From contig JAJYYB010000014.1 in NCBI GenBank assembly GCA_021801355.1, positions 1 to 40,578 on the forward strand: DNA of 40,578 bases, written 5' to 3'. The notes under the pieces are model-generated. The model was given only the letters and a program-made list of their open reading frames with translations, made no database searches and was not told where the DNA came from. Numbering within the stretch: position 1 is the first letter of the stretch; each line of letters starts with the position of its first letter. The stretch is from Microcaldota archaeon. GTDB taxonomy: Archaea; Micrarchaeota; Micrarchaeia; Micrarchaeales; Micrarchaeaceae. The position numbers were made by a program, and so were the translations under genes. Below are positions 7,921 through 15,386 of the stretch, one piece after another.

Positions 7921-9144
7921 ATGACTTCAAACGCGCAAGATATCCGGACGCTCAATTCCAGAATAGACGCGATGCGCGAAGATATGGTATCATCAATGTC
8001 AAAGATGGTTAGCATAAAGGCGATATCACCATTGAGCGGGGGAACAGGAGAGGCAAAGAGGGCAGATTTCCTAGAGCAGAAACTGAATTCATTCGGAGTA
8101 AAGGTCAAAAGGTATGATTATAAAGATGAATCGGGCGCTATCCGTTCCAATCTCATCGCTATATTAGGCTCTAAGGACCGCACCCTCTGGATCGTAGCGC
8201 ATATGGACACTGTCGCCGAAGGCGATATAGCATTGTGGGTCCATGATCCTTTCAAAGCCCATGTGGGCGGAGGTAAAATATTCGGAAGAGGCACAAACGA
8301 CAACGGCGAGGCGCTCATCGGTGCAATGTTTGCTATCAAGGCTCTTGCTGATTCTGGCATAGATCCGAAATACAACTACGGTCTTGTTCTGGTGGCAGAC
8401 GAGGAACTTGGCAGCAAGTTTGGCATACAGAAACTGATCAAAGAGGGCCTTTTCAATAAAACCGATATGTTCCTAGTGCCTGACTCTAACACCAAAAGCG
8501 GGCGCGACATAGAGATAGCAGAGAAAAGCATACTCTGGCTTAAGATTACTGTAAACGGGAAGCAGGTGCATGCCAGCACTCCAGAGAAAGGGGTAAACGC
8601 GCAACGATACTCATCGCTCCTTATGGTTGACCTTGATGAGTTGCTCCACAAGAAATACAATGCAAGAAGCGATATGTTCGATCCTGGTGCATCTACATTC
8701 GAGATGACCAAGCACGAGAAGAACGTCGACAGCATAAATATAGTGCCTGGCAAGGACGTTTTCTACATGGATTCAAGAATACTTCCTATGTACAAAACGA
8801 AAGATATCATAAAAGACATAAAGAAACTTGTTTCGAGCCCGAAATACAAGCAGGTTAAAGTGAAGCTCGAGCCTATTCAGCAGGAAGACGCGCCGCCTCC
8901 AACCGATAAAAACGCAGAAGTTTTCGTTGCCATCTCTGATTCCATAAGGAAACAGTTAAATGTGGAGCCCAAGGCAGTAGGCATCGGAGGTGGGACATGC
9001 GCCGCATATTTCAGGAGGGAGGGCTGGCCAGCGGTCGTCTGGGGTATAGGCGAAGATGTGGCACATCAGCCAAATGAGTTCGCATACATAAACGATATAG
9101 TGAAGTGCGCAAAGGTTTTCGCAGCCATGTTCATCCAAGAATAA
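7921..9144 (+). CDS. M20-family metallopeptidase (ArgE/DapE/dipeptidase-like)
   Basis: This 407-residue cytosolic di-zinc amidohydrolase shows the full set of family ligands: H94-x-D96, D127 in G-T-N-D-N-G, the catalytic pair E161-E162, D188 and H382 near the C-terminus. Family members hydrolyse dipeptides or remove acyl groups from amino acids. The substrate cannot be read from sequence, and no diaminopimelate or arginine pathway genes sit nearby to point to DapE or ArgE. It is monocistronic by promoter layout. The next 230 bases (9145-9374) hold no supported gene. Confidence 0.9.
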   Translation: MTSNAQDIRTLNSRIDAMREDMVSSMSKMVSIKAISPLSGGTGEAKRADFLEQKLNSFGVKVKRYDYKDESGAIRSNLIAILGSKDRTLWIVAHMDTVAEGDIALWVHDPFKAHVGGGKIFGRGTNDNGEALIGAMFAIKALADSGIDPKYNYGLVLVADEELGSKFGIQKLIKEGLFNKTDMFLVPDSNTKSGRDIEIAEKSILWLKITVNGKQVHASTPEKGVNAQRYSSLLMVDLDELLHKKYNARSDMFDPGASTFEMTKHEKNVDSINIVPGKDVFYMDSRILPMYKTKDIIKDIKKLVSSPKYKQVKVKLEPIQQEDAPPPTDKNAEVFVAISDSIRKQLNVEPKAVGIGGGTCAAYFRREGWPAVVWGIGEDVAHQPNEFAYINDIVKCAKVFAAMFIQE

Positions 9145-9335
9145 TTATACAAGCATCTTCTTCTTATTTAGGAAGTTGACAAATAGAAGTAAAGCGGAGA
9201 AATAAACTCTAAGCAACGAATTTCTGGAAATGCCTTGTAAAGGAAAATACGCTCTAACTTCATGCAAACGGAGCAGAAAACAGGTCTTTCTAGATCAAAT
9301 GTCAACTCCCTACAATCCTATCCTTAAACGAAAAA

Positions 9336-9344
9336 TGTATAAAG
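9336..9344 (+). promoter_or_regulatory. TATA-like element for the P-loop gene
   Basis: TGTATAAAG is about 35 bases before ATG 9375. This supports that ATG over the longer frame opening at 9351. Confidence 0.5.
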
Positions 9345-9374
9345 AATGACTTGCAATTACTACGTGGTATAAGC

Positions 9375-10703
9375 ATGGTTGCTAAAAAAGTTATAATAAT
9401 AGGCGCCGCTGGAAGAGATTTTCACGATTTCAATGTCTTATTCCGTGACAATCCCGAGTATGAAGTGGTCGCGTTCACTGCAAGCCAGATCCCAGGAATA
9501 TCCGGAAGAATGTATCCAAAGGAGCTTAGCGGCAAGTTGTATCAAAAAGGGATAAAGATTTACGATGAATCTGAGCTCCCTTCCCTTATAAAGAAATTTA
9601 AGGTTGATTCTTGCGTGCAGGCATACAGCGACTTATCTTACAATACTGTTATGGACAAGTCCAGCATAGTTAATGCAAGCGGGGCCGATTTTTGGCTCAT
9701 AGCACCTGAGCGCACAATGATAAAGGCCAAGAGGCCAGTTATTGCGATATGCGCGGTAAGGACAGGATCAGGCAAAAGCCAAACTACAAGATACATATCA
9801 AAAATACTTAGGGAAGAAGGGCTCAAGGTAGCAGTTATAAGGCATCCGATGCCATACGGCATCCTCAGGGACCAGATTGTGCAGCGTTTCGCAAACATGG
9901 AGGATCTCAATAAAAACAAGTGCACGATAGAAGAAAGGGAGGAATACGAGCCACATATAAAAAACGGCTTCATAGTATACGCAGGGGTCGATTACGAAAA
10001 GATAGTGCGTTCGGCCGAAAAAGAAGCTGATGTAATATTGTGGGACGGGGGAAACAACGATGCACCTTTCATAAAGCCTAATCTGCTGATAACCGTTGCG
10101 GATCCATTGCGCGTCGGCGATGAGCTCACTTATTATCCTGGAGAGACAGTAGCGAGGATGGCCTCTATACTTATTGTGAACAAGGCAAACTCGGCTACGC
10201 CTGATCAATTGAGCAAGATACAGAGCAATCTAAAGTCAATAAATCCCAGTGCAGCAATGATGTTAGGAGACTCGGTAGTAATCCCTGACAACAAGAGCAT
10301 AATAAAAGGCAAGCGCGTTCTGGTGATAGAAGACGGTCCGACGATAACACATGGCGGTATGAAATTCGGTGCAGGTACTGTTGCCGCAAAGGATTACGGG
10401 GCGAAAGAAATAGTAAACGCAAGCGCAAGCGCTGTAGGTACAATAAAGGAAGCATACCAGAAATACCCGCACCTTGGCGCGGAGCTTCCTGCGCTTGGAT
10501 ACTCGCCGAAGCAGATAATGGATCTTCAGACAACTGTGAATAAGGTTGATTGCGATGTTGTAATATCGGCTACTCCTATAGATCTGCGTAGGCTCATAAA
10601 CGCAGACAAGCCAATAGTACAGGTCGGATACGAGCTTAAAATGCGGGACGACAAACTCACAAGGATAATAAAGGAGTTTGCGCGCAAGGCATCAAAGCGT
10701 TAG
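9375..10703 (+). CDS. Cyclic 2,3-diphosphoglycerate synthetase-like P-loop protein
   Basis: This 442-residue protein has an N-terminal Rossmann-like region (V-I-I-I-G-A-A-G-R-D-F-H-D-F) and a central P-loop domain with Walker A R-T-G-S-G-K-S near residue 130. A later strand reads V-I-L-W-D-G-G-N-N-D, and the C-terminal region has T-H-G-G-M and G-A-G. This is the COG2403-type family that includes the cyclic 2,3-diphosphoglycerate synthetase of methanogens. Many members outside methanogens are annotated only as predicted GTPases, so a role in making this thermoprotectant/phosphate store is possible but unproven. The VKOR gene follows directly. Confidence 0.85.
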   Translation: MVAKKVIIIGAAGRDFHDFNVLFRDNPEYEVVAFTASQIPGISGRMYPKELSGKLYQKGIKIYDESELPSLIKKFKVDSCVQAYSDLSYNTVMDKSSIVNASGADFWLIAPERTMIKAKRPVIAICAVRTGSGKSQTTRYISKILREEGLKVAVIRHPMPYGILRDQIVQRFANMEDLNKNKCTIEEREEYEPHIKNGFIVYAGVDYEKIVRSAEKEADVILWDGGNNDAPFIKPNLLITVADPLRVGDELTYYPGETVARMASILIVNKANSATPDQLSKIQSNLKSINPSAAMMLGDSVVIPDNKSIIKGKRVLVIEDGPTITHGGMKFGAGTVAAKDYGAKEIVNASASAVGTIKEAYQKYPHLGAELPALGYSPKQIMDLQTTVNKVDCDVVISATPIDLRRLINADKPIVQVGYELKMRDDKLTRIIKEFARKASKR

Positions 10704-10712
10704 GTGCAAGAG

Positions 10713-11108
10713 ATGCAGAAGCTCGAAGCCATACTCCTAATCATCCTGATAATAGCCTTGGTCGACAGCGTATACCTTGTTCTGGTATATTTTGCTCCAA
10801 GCGAGCTTGCATGCCCTGACATCGGCATAATAAACTGTGGTAGTGTGCTCTCAAGCAGATTCGGCACGATATTCGGCATACCGACCGCATTTTACGGCCT
10901 ATTATGGGCCATAGTCGCTCTAGCTATGTTTATTTTCGCAAGAAAGGCGGCCTATGCGCTTGCCTGGTACACACTAGGGCTAGGTGGAGTTACATATTCG
11001 ATAACATCAATGGTTTCGCTTGGCGAAATATGCGCTTATTGCTCGCTTCTTGACATACTAATAATAACATCTCTTGCGCTCTTATACGAAATACAGCAGA
11101 GCAAATAG
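10713..11108 (+). CDS. Vitamin K epoxide reductase (VKOR) family membrane protein
   Basis: This is a four-helix membrane oxidoreductase of about 131 residues. Visible hallmarks are the active-site C-A-Y-C in the last-helix region, a loop cysteine pair (C-P-D-I-G-I-I-N-C), the Ser after it, and an F-G-I-P-T-A-F-Y-G segment. VKOR proteins reoxidise a disulfide-forming thioredoxin-like partner using quinone, supporting disulfide bonds in exported proteins. No partner is fused or adjacent. GTG 10704, directly after the upstream stop, is an alternative start; ATG 10713 is preferred. The Cys-containing surface proteins at the left end of the window are plausible beneficiaries (inference). Confidence 0.9.
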   Translation: MQKLEAILLIILIIALVDSVYLVLVYFAPSELACPDIGIINCGSVLSSRFGTIFGIPTAFYGLLWAIVALAMFIFARKAAYALAWYTLGLGGVTYSITSMVSLGEICAYCSLLDILIITSLALLYEIQQSK

Positions 11109-12243
11109 CACAGGTGTTTGCACGAACATCCGCGATACCATATTCTCCTACATTTATGTCGATGACACGGCAGAGAAGATAATAGAGGACGAACACATGC
11201 AAAGGCTGCGATATGTCAAGCAGCTGGCCTTCGCCTATCTGGTATACCCAGGAGCGAATCACACGCGCTTCGAGCACTCGCTGGGAACGTACCATGTTAC
11301 AAAGACCATAATGCAGAACATAGGTGCGATGGAGATAAACGAAGTCGCATACGTTGGCCTGCTTCACGATATAGGCCATGCTGCATTCTCCCACATCTCC
11401 GATTTTGCTCTCGAGCGCTATCTCAAAAAGACGCATGAGGAGATAGGCGAGGAGATTATATCAAGTAGCTGCATAAAGGACATATTATCGGATGCCGGAC
11501 TTTCGTTCAAGAAGTTCGTCAAGTATTTCAAAGGCGCAGGGCCAGGAGCTTTGGTCACCGGGGCTTTGGGATCCGATAGAATCGATTACCTAATAAGGGA
11601 TTCATACTATACTGGAGTAGCATACGGCGCCATTGATTATAACCGGCTGATAAACAAAATAGCGCTGTCACTCGGTGTTCCTGCGCTATACAAGCAGGCG
11701 ATAACCAGTGCGGAGTCCCTACTCATAGCAAGGTACCTGATGTTCTCTTCTGTTTACTATCATCACACCGTGGCAATAGCTGGCGGAATGTATGGAAAGG
11801 CGCTTAGTAATGCGATAGAGCACGGTGCTGTGGAGCCGAAACTACTCTCCTCATATAACGACTGGGAACTTGTAAGCATACTCTCATCAGAGAAATCCTC
11901 CAAAGAAATTATGCAAAGGATCCTATCAAGGAGGCTTTTCAAGAGGGTATATGATGGCGAGATTCCAGATGGACTTTCTGTTTCAGATCTGGAAGGCGCT
12001 CTTGGCAAGGCAGGATTCGCAGAAGACGACTACATAATCGACAATCCAAGTTTCAAGATAAAAGACTATGATCTGCCTGTAATAGCAGATGAAGGGAAGC
12101 ATATTGGCATGCTTAGCGAATCCTCGCCGCTCATAAGGACACTCGCGAGCGCAATGAATAATACAAACAGGCTTCTGATAGCTTGCGATGTGCGCAACGT
12201 ATCGAAAGCCAAGAGGGTTATCTCAAAAGAACTTCGCACCTGA
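11074..12243 (+). CDS. HD-domain phosphohydrolase (SAMHD1/YdhJ-like)
   Basis: The 389-residue protein has H-T-R-F-E-H-S-L-G (metal ligand H68), L-L-H-D-I-G-H (H98-D99) and a distal G-S-D-R-I-D-Y-L supplying the last Asp. The N-terminal motif I-R-D-x-I-x-x-Y-I and Q-R-L-R-Y-V-K-Q-L are typical of this family, related to dNTP triphosphohydrolases. Homology begins around residue 19, yet the only usable upstream start in frame is TTG 11074, inside the VKOR gene (35-base overlap). The first in-frame ATG is about 40 codons in and would remove conserved sequence. Translational coupling from the VKOR gene or a non-standard start is likely. Confidence 0.9.
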   Translation: MRSYTKYSRANSTGVCTNIRDTIFSYIYVDDTAEKIIEDEHMQRLRYVKQLAFAYLVYPGANHTRFEHSLGTYHVTKTIMQNIGAMEINEVAYVGLLHDIGHAAFSHISDFALERYLKKTHEEIGEEIISSSCIKDILSDAGLSFKKFVKYFKGAGPGALVTGALGSDRIDYLIRDSYYTGVAYGAIDYNRLINKIALSLGVPALYKQAITSAESLLIARYLMFSSVYYHHTVAIAGGMYGKALSNAIEHGAVEPKLLSSYNDWELVSILSSEKSSKEIMQRILSRRLFKRVYDGEIPDGLSVSDLEGALGKAGFAEDDYIIDNPSFKIKDYDLPVIADEGKHIGMLSESSPLIRTLASAMNNTNRLLIACDVRNVSKAKRVISKELRT

Positions 12244-12255
12244 TGGCTTGATGTA

Positions 12256-12266
12256 AGTATAAATAC
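12256..12266 (+). promoter_or_regulatory. TATA box of tRNA-Lys
   Basis: AGTATAAATAC lies about 33-38 bases before the mature 5' end of the tRNA and gives a short 5' leader. Confidence 0.55.
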
Positions 12267-12293
12267 TTTTTCCACCAAATCTCTTCGGAAGGT

Positions 12294-12368
12294 GGGCTTG
12301 TAGCTCAGGCTGGTCAGAGCGGCTGGCTCTTAACCAGTAGGTCGTGGGTCCAAATCCCACCGAGCCCG
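12294..12368 (+). tRNA. tRNA-Lys (CTT anticodon)
   Basis: All four stems fold. The acceptor GGGCTTG pairs with CGAGCCC (one T-G wobble). The D stem is GCTC/GAGC with G18-G19 in the loop, the anticodon stem is GCTGG/CCAGT, and the T stem is GTGGG/CCCAC. The anticodon loop CTCTTAA gives CTT (12329-12331), reading AAG. The discriminator is G and no CCA is encoded. The T loop reads TCCAAAT, so position 55 is C where U is nearly universal. There is no intron. Confidence 0.95.
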
Positions 12369-12423
12369 CCTCTGTTTTCACGTCAGCGGGCGCCGGGTCC
12401 TTTCACGCCAAGTCTAGCATGAA

Positions 12424-12471
12424 GAAAACGCACGGAAACGCGGGTTCAGGGTGCGTTTCCAGGGCGTTTTC
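12424..12471. other. 16-bp interrupted hairpin downstream of tRNA-Lys (possible ncRNA)
   Basis: GAAAACGC (12424-12431) pairs with GCGTTTTC (12464-12471), and GGAAACGC (12434-12441) pairs with GCGTTTCC (12453-12460), around an 11-base loop and a small internal loop. Only short coding frames run through it. A TATA-like CTATAAATAG at 12521-12530 is symmetric and could, on the minus strand, start a transcript near 12495 that contains the hairpin. It could instead be the 3' structure of the DUF1059-like transcript or processing context for the tRNA. Confidence 0.45.
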
Positions 12472-12560
12472 GGGCGGAGCAGGAAGCTATGGAAATCAGA
12501 TATAATTGGGATTTATGGGGCTATAAATAGTTCAAAAAGCGCTATGCAAATTTAATGCGT

Positions 12561-12744
12561 TTACGCCTCTGTCATGGCTGCAGTTATCTTTGCCATTGTA
12601 GCCTCGTCTATCCGCGCCATACTGTGTGCAGTCCTCGCGTGCTCCTTTACCTTTACAAGCAGTGCCTCATTGTTTTCTGCTGTTGTCTCAAAGCCGCACT
12701 TCATCCCTATTGCTTCGCATGTGAATTTTTGCCATTTTGTTCAT
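12561..12744 (-). pseudogene. DUF1059-like small protein gene with a one-base frameshift
   Basis: The main frame (ATG 12704 to TAA 12561, 47 codons) reads M-K-C-G-F-E-T-T-A-E, then E-H-A-R-T-A-H-S-M. It ends M-A-K-I-T-A-A-M-T-E-A, matching my memory of the DUF1059 family (C-x-x-x-G-x-x-C-x-F, then a helical H-A-x-x-x-H region). The expected N-terminus M-A-K-F-T-C-E-A-I-G is present only if one A is removed from the A5 run at 12726-12730. As written, ATG 12735 or 12744 ends after about 15-18 codons. A TATA-like CTATATAAG about 30 bases before ATG 12744 marks the natural start. This is a real lesion, a sequencing/assembly error, or slippage. Confidence 0.65.
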
Positions 12745-12857
12745 AATTCAACTTTCAGTGAGACCGCTTATATAGATTTCTACGATGTTCCACAATTGTG
12801 GAAGGTTAGATAATTGTAGAATTTTGTACGCATCTGTAATTGACAAAAATAGCACGT

Positions 12858-15077
12858 CTATCTATCAAATAAAAGTGCAAGCTTTTTTTCGGCTGCCTTG
12901 TTAATAAGCTCCATAAAAAGGTCCACCTCATTCCTTGCCGTAGCATCCCAACTGAAAGATTTTGCGTTTTTTAACCCGTTTGCCGAAAGCTCTCCCCAAA
13001 AGCCCTTATCAGTTATTACTTTTTCAATCGCATCCTCAATCTGCTTGCCGTTCTTGGGATCTATAAGTACCCCATTCACATTATTCGTTATTATCATGCT
13101 TGGCCCCCCATATTTGGTCGCGACTACCGGCAGCCCGCATGCGCTGGCCTCAAGTATCGTGAGTCCAAACGGCTCTATCAATGCCGGATTTATGAATACG
13201 CCACGGCTCCTTGCAGCGATGCGATAAAGCGGCCCTAGCCCAATCTTAGGGTCTATGAATCTAACGAACGTGACTGAGCCCTGGCATTTCGAGTCGCGAA
13301 CGATCTTCTCCATACTTTGATATACTGATCTCTCCTCCTCATCAGGTTTACTGCGTAGCCTTGTGAGCACTACTAAGTTTGATATTTTTCTAAGTTTGTG
13401 GCTGTTGCAGAAAACCTCGACTAGCTTCGTCAGATTCTTCCTCCTTTCAAGCCTTGAAGCTGCAAGTATCATCGGTTTGCGTCTATAATCAAGCCCGTCT
13501 GTCATTGCGGTAATAATATCCTTATGTCGAGAGCTTGGCGTAGTAGGCGGATGGAACAGCAAAGTATCCAAACCAGGAGCGATAACGTGAAACTTCCTTT
13601 TATCTATGCGGTAGCCGGCGTACTGGTTCTCGATTTCATCACGCGTGCTAACTATTACTGCATCAGCTTTCTCTATGGCAATCTGTTCAGCGACTACTCT
13701 TTTGGAAAAATTAAAAGTATAATCATACTTAGCGTAGTTTTCTTTTTTCACGCCAAGTTTCTGCATCTTCGGTATGGCCAACGAATGTGCAGTGAATACG
13801 AATATAGAACCAGTTTTTTCTGCGAGCTCGGAGCAAGCAAGGCCCGCATCAGCATAGTTTGCATGTATAACGTCTGGCGTACCTCCCTCATTATCATTGT
13901 ATTCCATTACATTTTTTACGTATTCTTTGATATGCGGCCATAACCTCACCTTCTTAATGTAGCCTTTACCACCACAGTCTAATCTCACTATCTTGAGCTT
14001 ATCATTGATGTATTCGAAACGCTTGCCGTAACTTGGATATCTACTGTCTTCTATCCTGCGCGTCATCAGGTCGACCTGCCCAATTTGAGGTAGCTTAGAG
14101 AGGGCTTTTGCAAGTTCAATCACGTAAATTACTTGACCTCCTGTGTCCTCGTCCCTCCCAATATCAGTATAGTTCATGTTTATTAACCCGTGCATGGAAT
14201 GAATCTGGACATACAGCCCACGCTTCCTATTTTTGGAGAAGAAGCCGAAGTGCATTGCACCTTCCATAACTCCGCAAACGTCATTTCCAGTATGACAACC
14301 ATACCTGCCAGAAGAGAAATATAACGTAGGTAAAGTGGCTCTTTTTTGTGCTTTCCTCAAGACTTTGCGCTTGAGTTCTCGGGATGCGTTGTTTACCACC
14401 ACATTCTTTATGCGACTGACAAGCAAATCAAAATCGTTGTCGCTATCCCCTGCGAACATTGTATCAGGTGCTTTTATACCAATCCTTTTCATGAGCTCTT
14501 TCACTGCTCTCTTTTTTGACGCACCCCTAGGTAATACATCTAGCAATAGGTGATTTTTCCTTCCCTTGCTTAATTCTAGCGTGTACGGTATCCTAGATCC
14601 GTTGAGTTTTGCGTGCAACTCTCTCAATGCGCTGGCCTTGTTTTTATAAGAAACGTAGAAACTTCTCTTGAATTCGGATTGCCCTTCTTCTGTTTGTGCA
14701 TCGATTCCATCGATAGTTATGGCATGGTCCAAAACTTGGTTAGCAGTTTTCGCATGCCAGATGCTTTTAAGAAAGCTACGCCACCTCCGGTCGCTGACCC
14801 ATTTATTCCCATTTCCCTTTGCATATATGCCAGTACCAACATCGGTTATCAGATAGTCTGGTTCAGGAAGGCCATGTTCTTTTACGGCTCTGAGCGCTAA
14901 ATTAAGGCTTCTGCCAGTAACGTAGCAGAGTAGGGTGTCAGGATTCTTACCGAGCAGGTTTTTCAGTTTATTCAGGCATACTGAGTCCGCTTTTCCATAA
15001 AGCGGAAACATTGTCCCGTCCAAATCTGAACATAGTAACCTTCTGTTTGAAGAATTTGGTTTTTGCATATGCTGCAC
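12858..15077 (-). CDS. Fused sucrose-phosphate phosphatase / sucrose-phosphate synthase-like protein
   Basis: The 739-residue product has two enzyme modules. Residues about 12-262 are a HAD phosphatase of the sucrose-phosphate phosphatase type: D18-L-D20-G-T, T54-G-R, a Lys near 171-174, and G210-D-S-D-N-D. Residues about 286-730 are a GT-B, family-4 glycosyltransferase of the sucrose-phosphate synthase type: H-G-L-I, G-R-D-E-D-T-G-G-Q (307-315), T-A-H-S-L (429-433), R-L-E-R-R-K (542-547) and the E635/E643 pair in E-P-F-G-L-T-I-L-E. It would make sucrose 6-phosphate from UDP-glucose and fructose 6-phosphate and then dephosphorylate it. A related disaccharide such as mannosylfructose cannot be excluded. 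GTG 15077 is 25-30 bases after a TATA-like element; ATG 15068 is the alternative start. Confidence 0.88.
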   Translation of the reverse strand: MQHMQKPNSSNRRLLCSDLDGTMFPLYGKADSVCLNKLKNLLGKNPDTLLCYVTGRSLNLALRAVKEHGLPEPDYLITDVGTGIYAKGNGNKWVSDRRWRSFLKSIWHAKTANQVLDHAITIDGIDAQTEEGQSEFKRSFYVSYKNKASALRELHAKLNGSRIPYTLELSKGRKNHLLLDVLPRGASKKRAVKELMKRIGIKAPDTMFAGDSDNDFDLLVSRIKNVVVNNASRELKRKVLRKAQKRATLPTLYFSSGRYGCHTGNDVCGVMEGAMHFGFFSKNRKRGLYVQIHSMHGLINMNYTDIGRDEDTGGQVIYVIELAKALSKLPQIGQVDLMTRRIEDSRYPSYGKRFEYINDKLKIVRLDCGGKGYIKKVRLWPHIKEYVKNVMEYNDNEGGTPDVIHANYADAGLACSELAEKTGSIFVFTAHSLAIPKMQKLGVKKENYAKYDYTFNFSKRVVAEQIAIEKADAVIVSTRDEIENQYAGYRIDKRKFHVIAPGLDTLLFHPPTTPSSRHKDIITAMTDGLDYRRKPMILAASRLERRKNLTKLVEVFCNSHKLRKISNLVVLTRLRSKPDEEERSVYQSMEKIVRDSKCQGSVTFVRFIDPKIGLGPLYRIAARSRGVFINPALIEPFGLTILEASACGLPVVATKYGGPSMIITNNVNGVLIDPKNGKQIEDAIEKVITDKGFWGELSANGLKNAKSFSWDATARNEVDLFMELINKAAEKKLALLFDR

Positions 15078-15098
15078 AAATGCGTTTTAATGCGTAAA

Positions 15099-15112
15099 GG
15101 TTAAATAAAATA
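15099..15112 (-). promoter_or_regulatory. TATA-like element for the SPP-SPS gene
   Basis: On the minus strand TATTTTATTTAACC is centred about 28 bases before GTG 15077, consistent with a leaderless transcript from the GTG. Confidence 0.4.
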
Positions 15113-15292
15113 CTACTGTATTGTTTGTATAATAATGGCTAGAAAGATAATGCCTGTTTTAAGCTACTAAACTTGGTCAATGATGCAGGTCCTTTGAACA
15201 TGGAACACGCATCCAAATAATGTTAGGTCCAGACCGCGCTTGCTTAAATACTTTTTAGCTTATGCACTATAAGCCGAACATATCAGCAATAA

Positions 15293-15348
15293 GGATTGGA
15301 ACTCCGAGCGATTAATCAGTGCGTCGTAGGTCCCGATCCCCAATTCCG
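15293..15348 (+). pseudogene. Degenerate tRNA-like relic
   Basis: GGATTGG at the left can pair, with one bulge, with CCAATTCC at the right, like an acceptor stem. Between them GAGCG, TAATCAGT, GTCGT and GGTCC follow the order seen in the tRNA-Lys of this window from D-stem end to T loop. The D loop and the 5' half of the anticodon arm are missing and the T stem no longer pairs. A TTAAATACTTTTT about 50 bases upstream resembles the tRNA-Lys promoter. The whole is 56 bases long, too short to be functional. Nothing else is supported between 15113 and 15386. Confidence 0.4.
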
Positions 15349-15386
15349 ACTTTCACTAAAGCTTACGGATTTGAATAAGCCCATTA

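Noticed and set aside
9145-9350. Searched for a gene or RNA between the M20 peptidase and the P-loop protein
   Set aside because: Only a 31-codon minus-strand frame without promoter or ribosome-binding site was found.
12574-12813. 79-codon plus-strand ORF
   Set aside because: It is the complement of the DUF1059-like gene, which has family motifs and a promoter; the plus ORF has neither.
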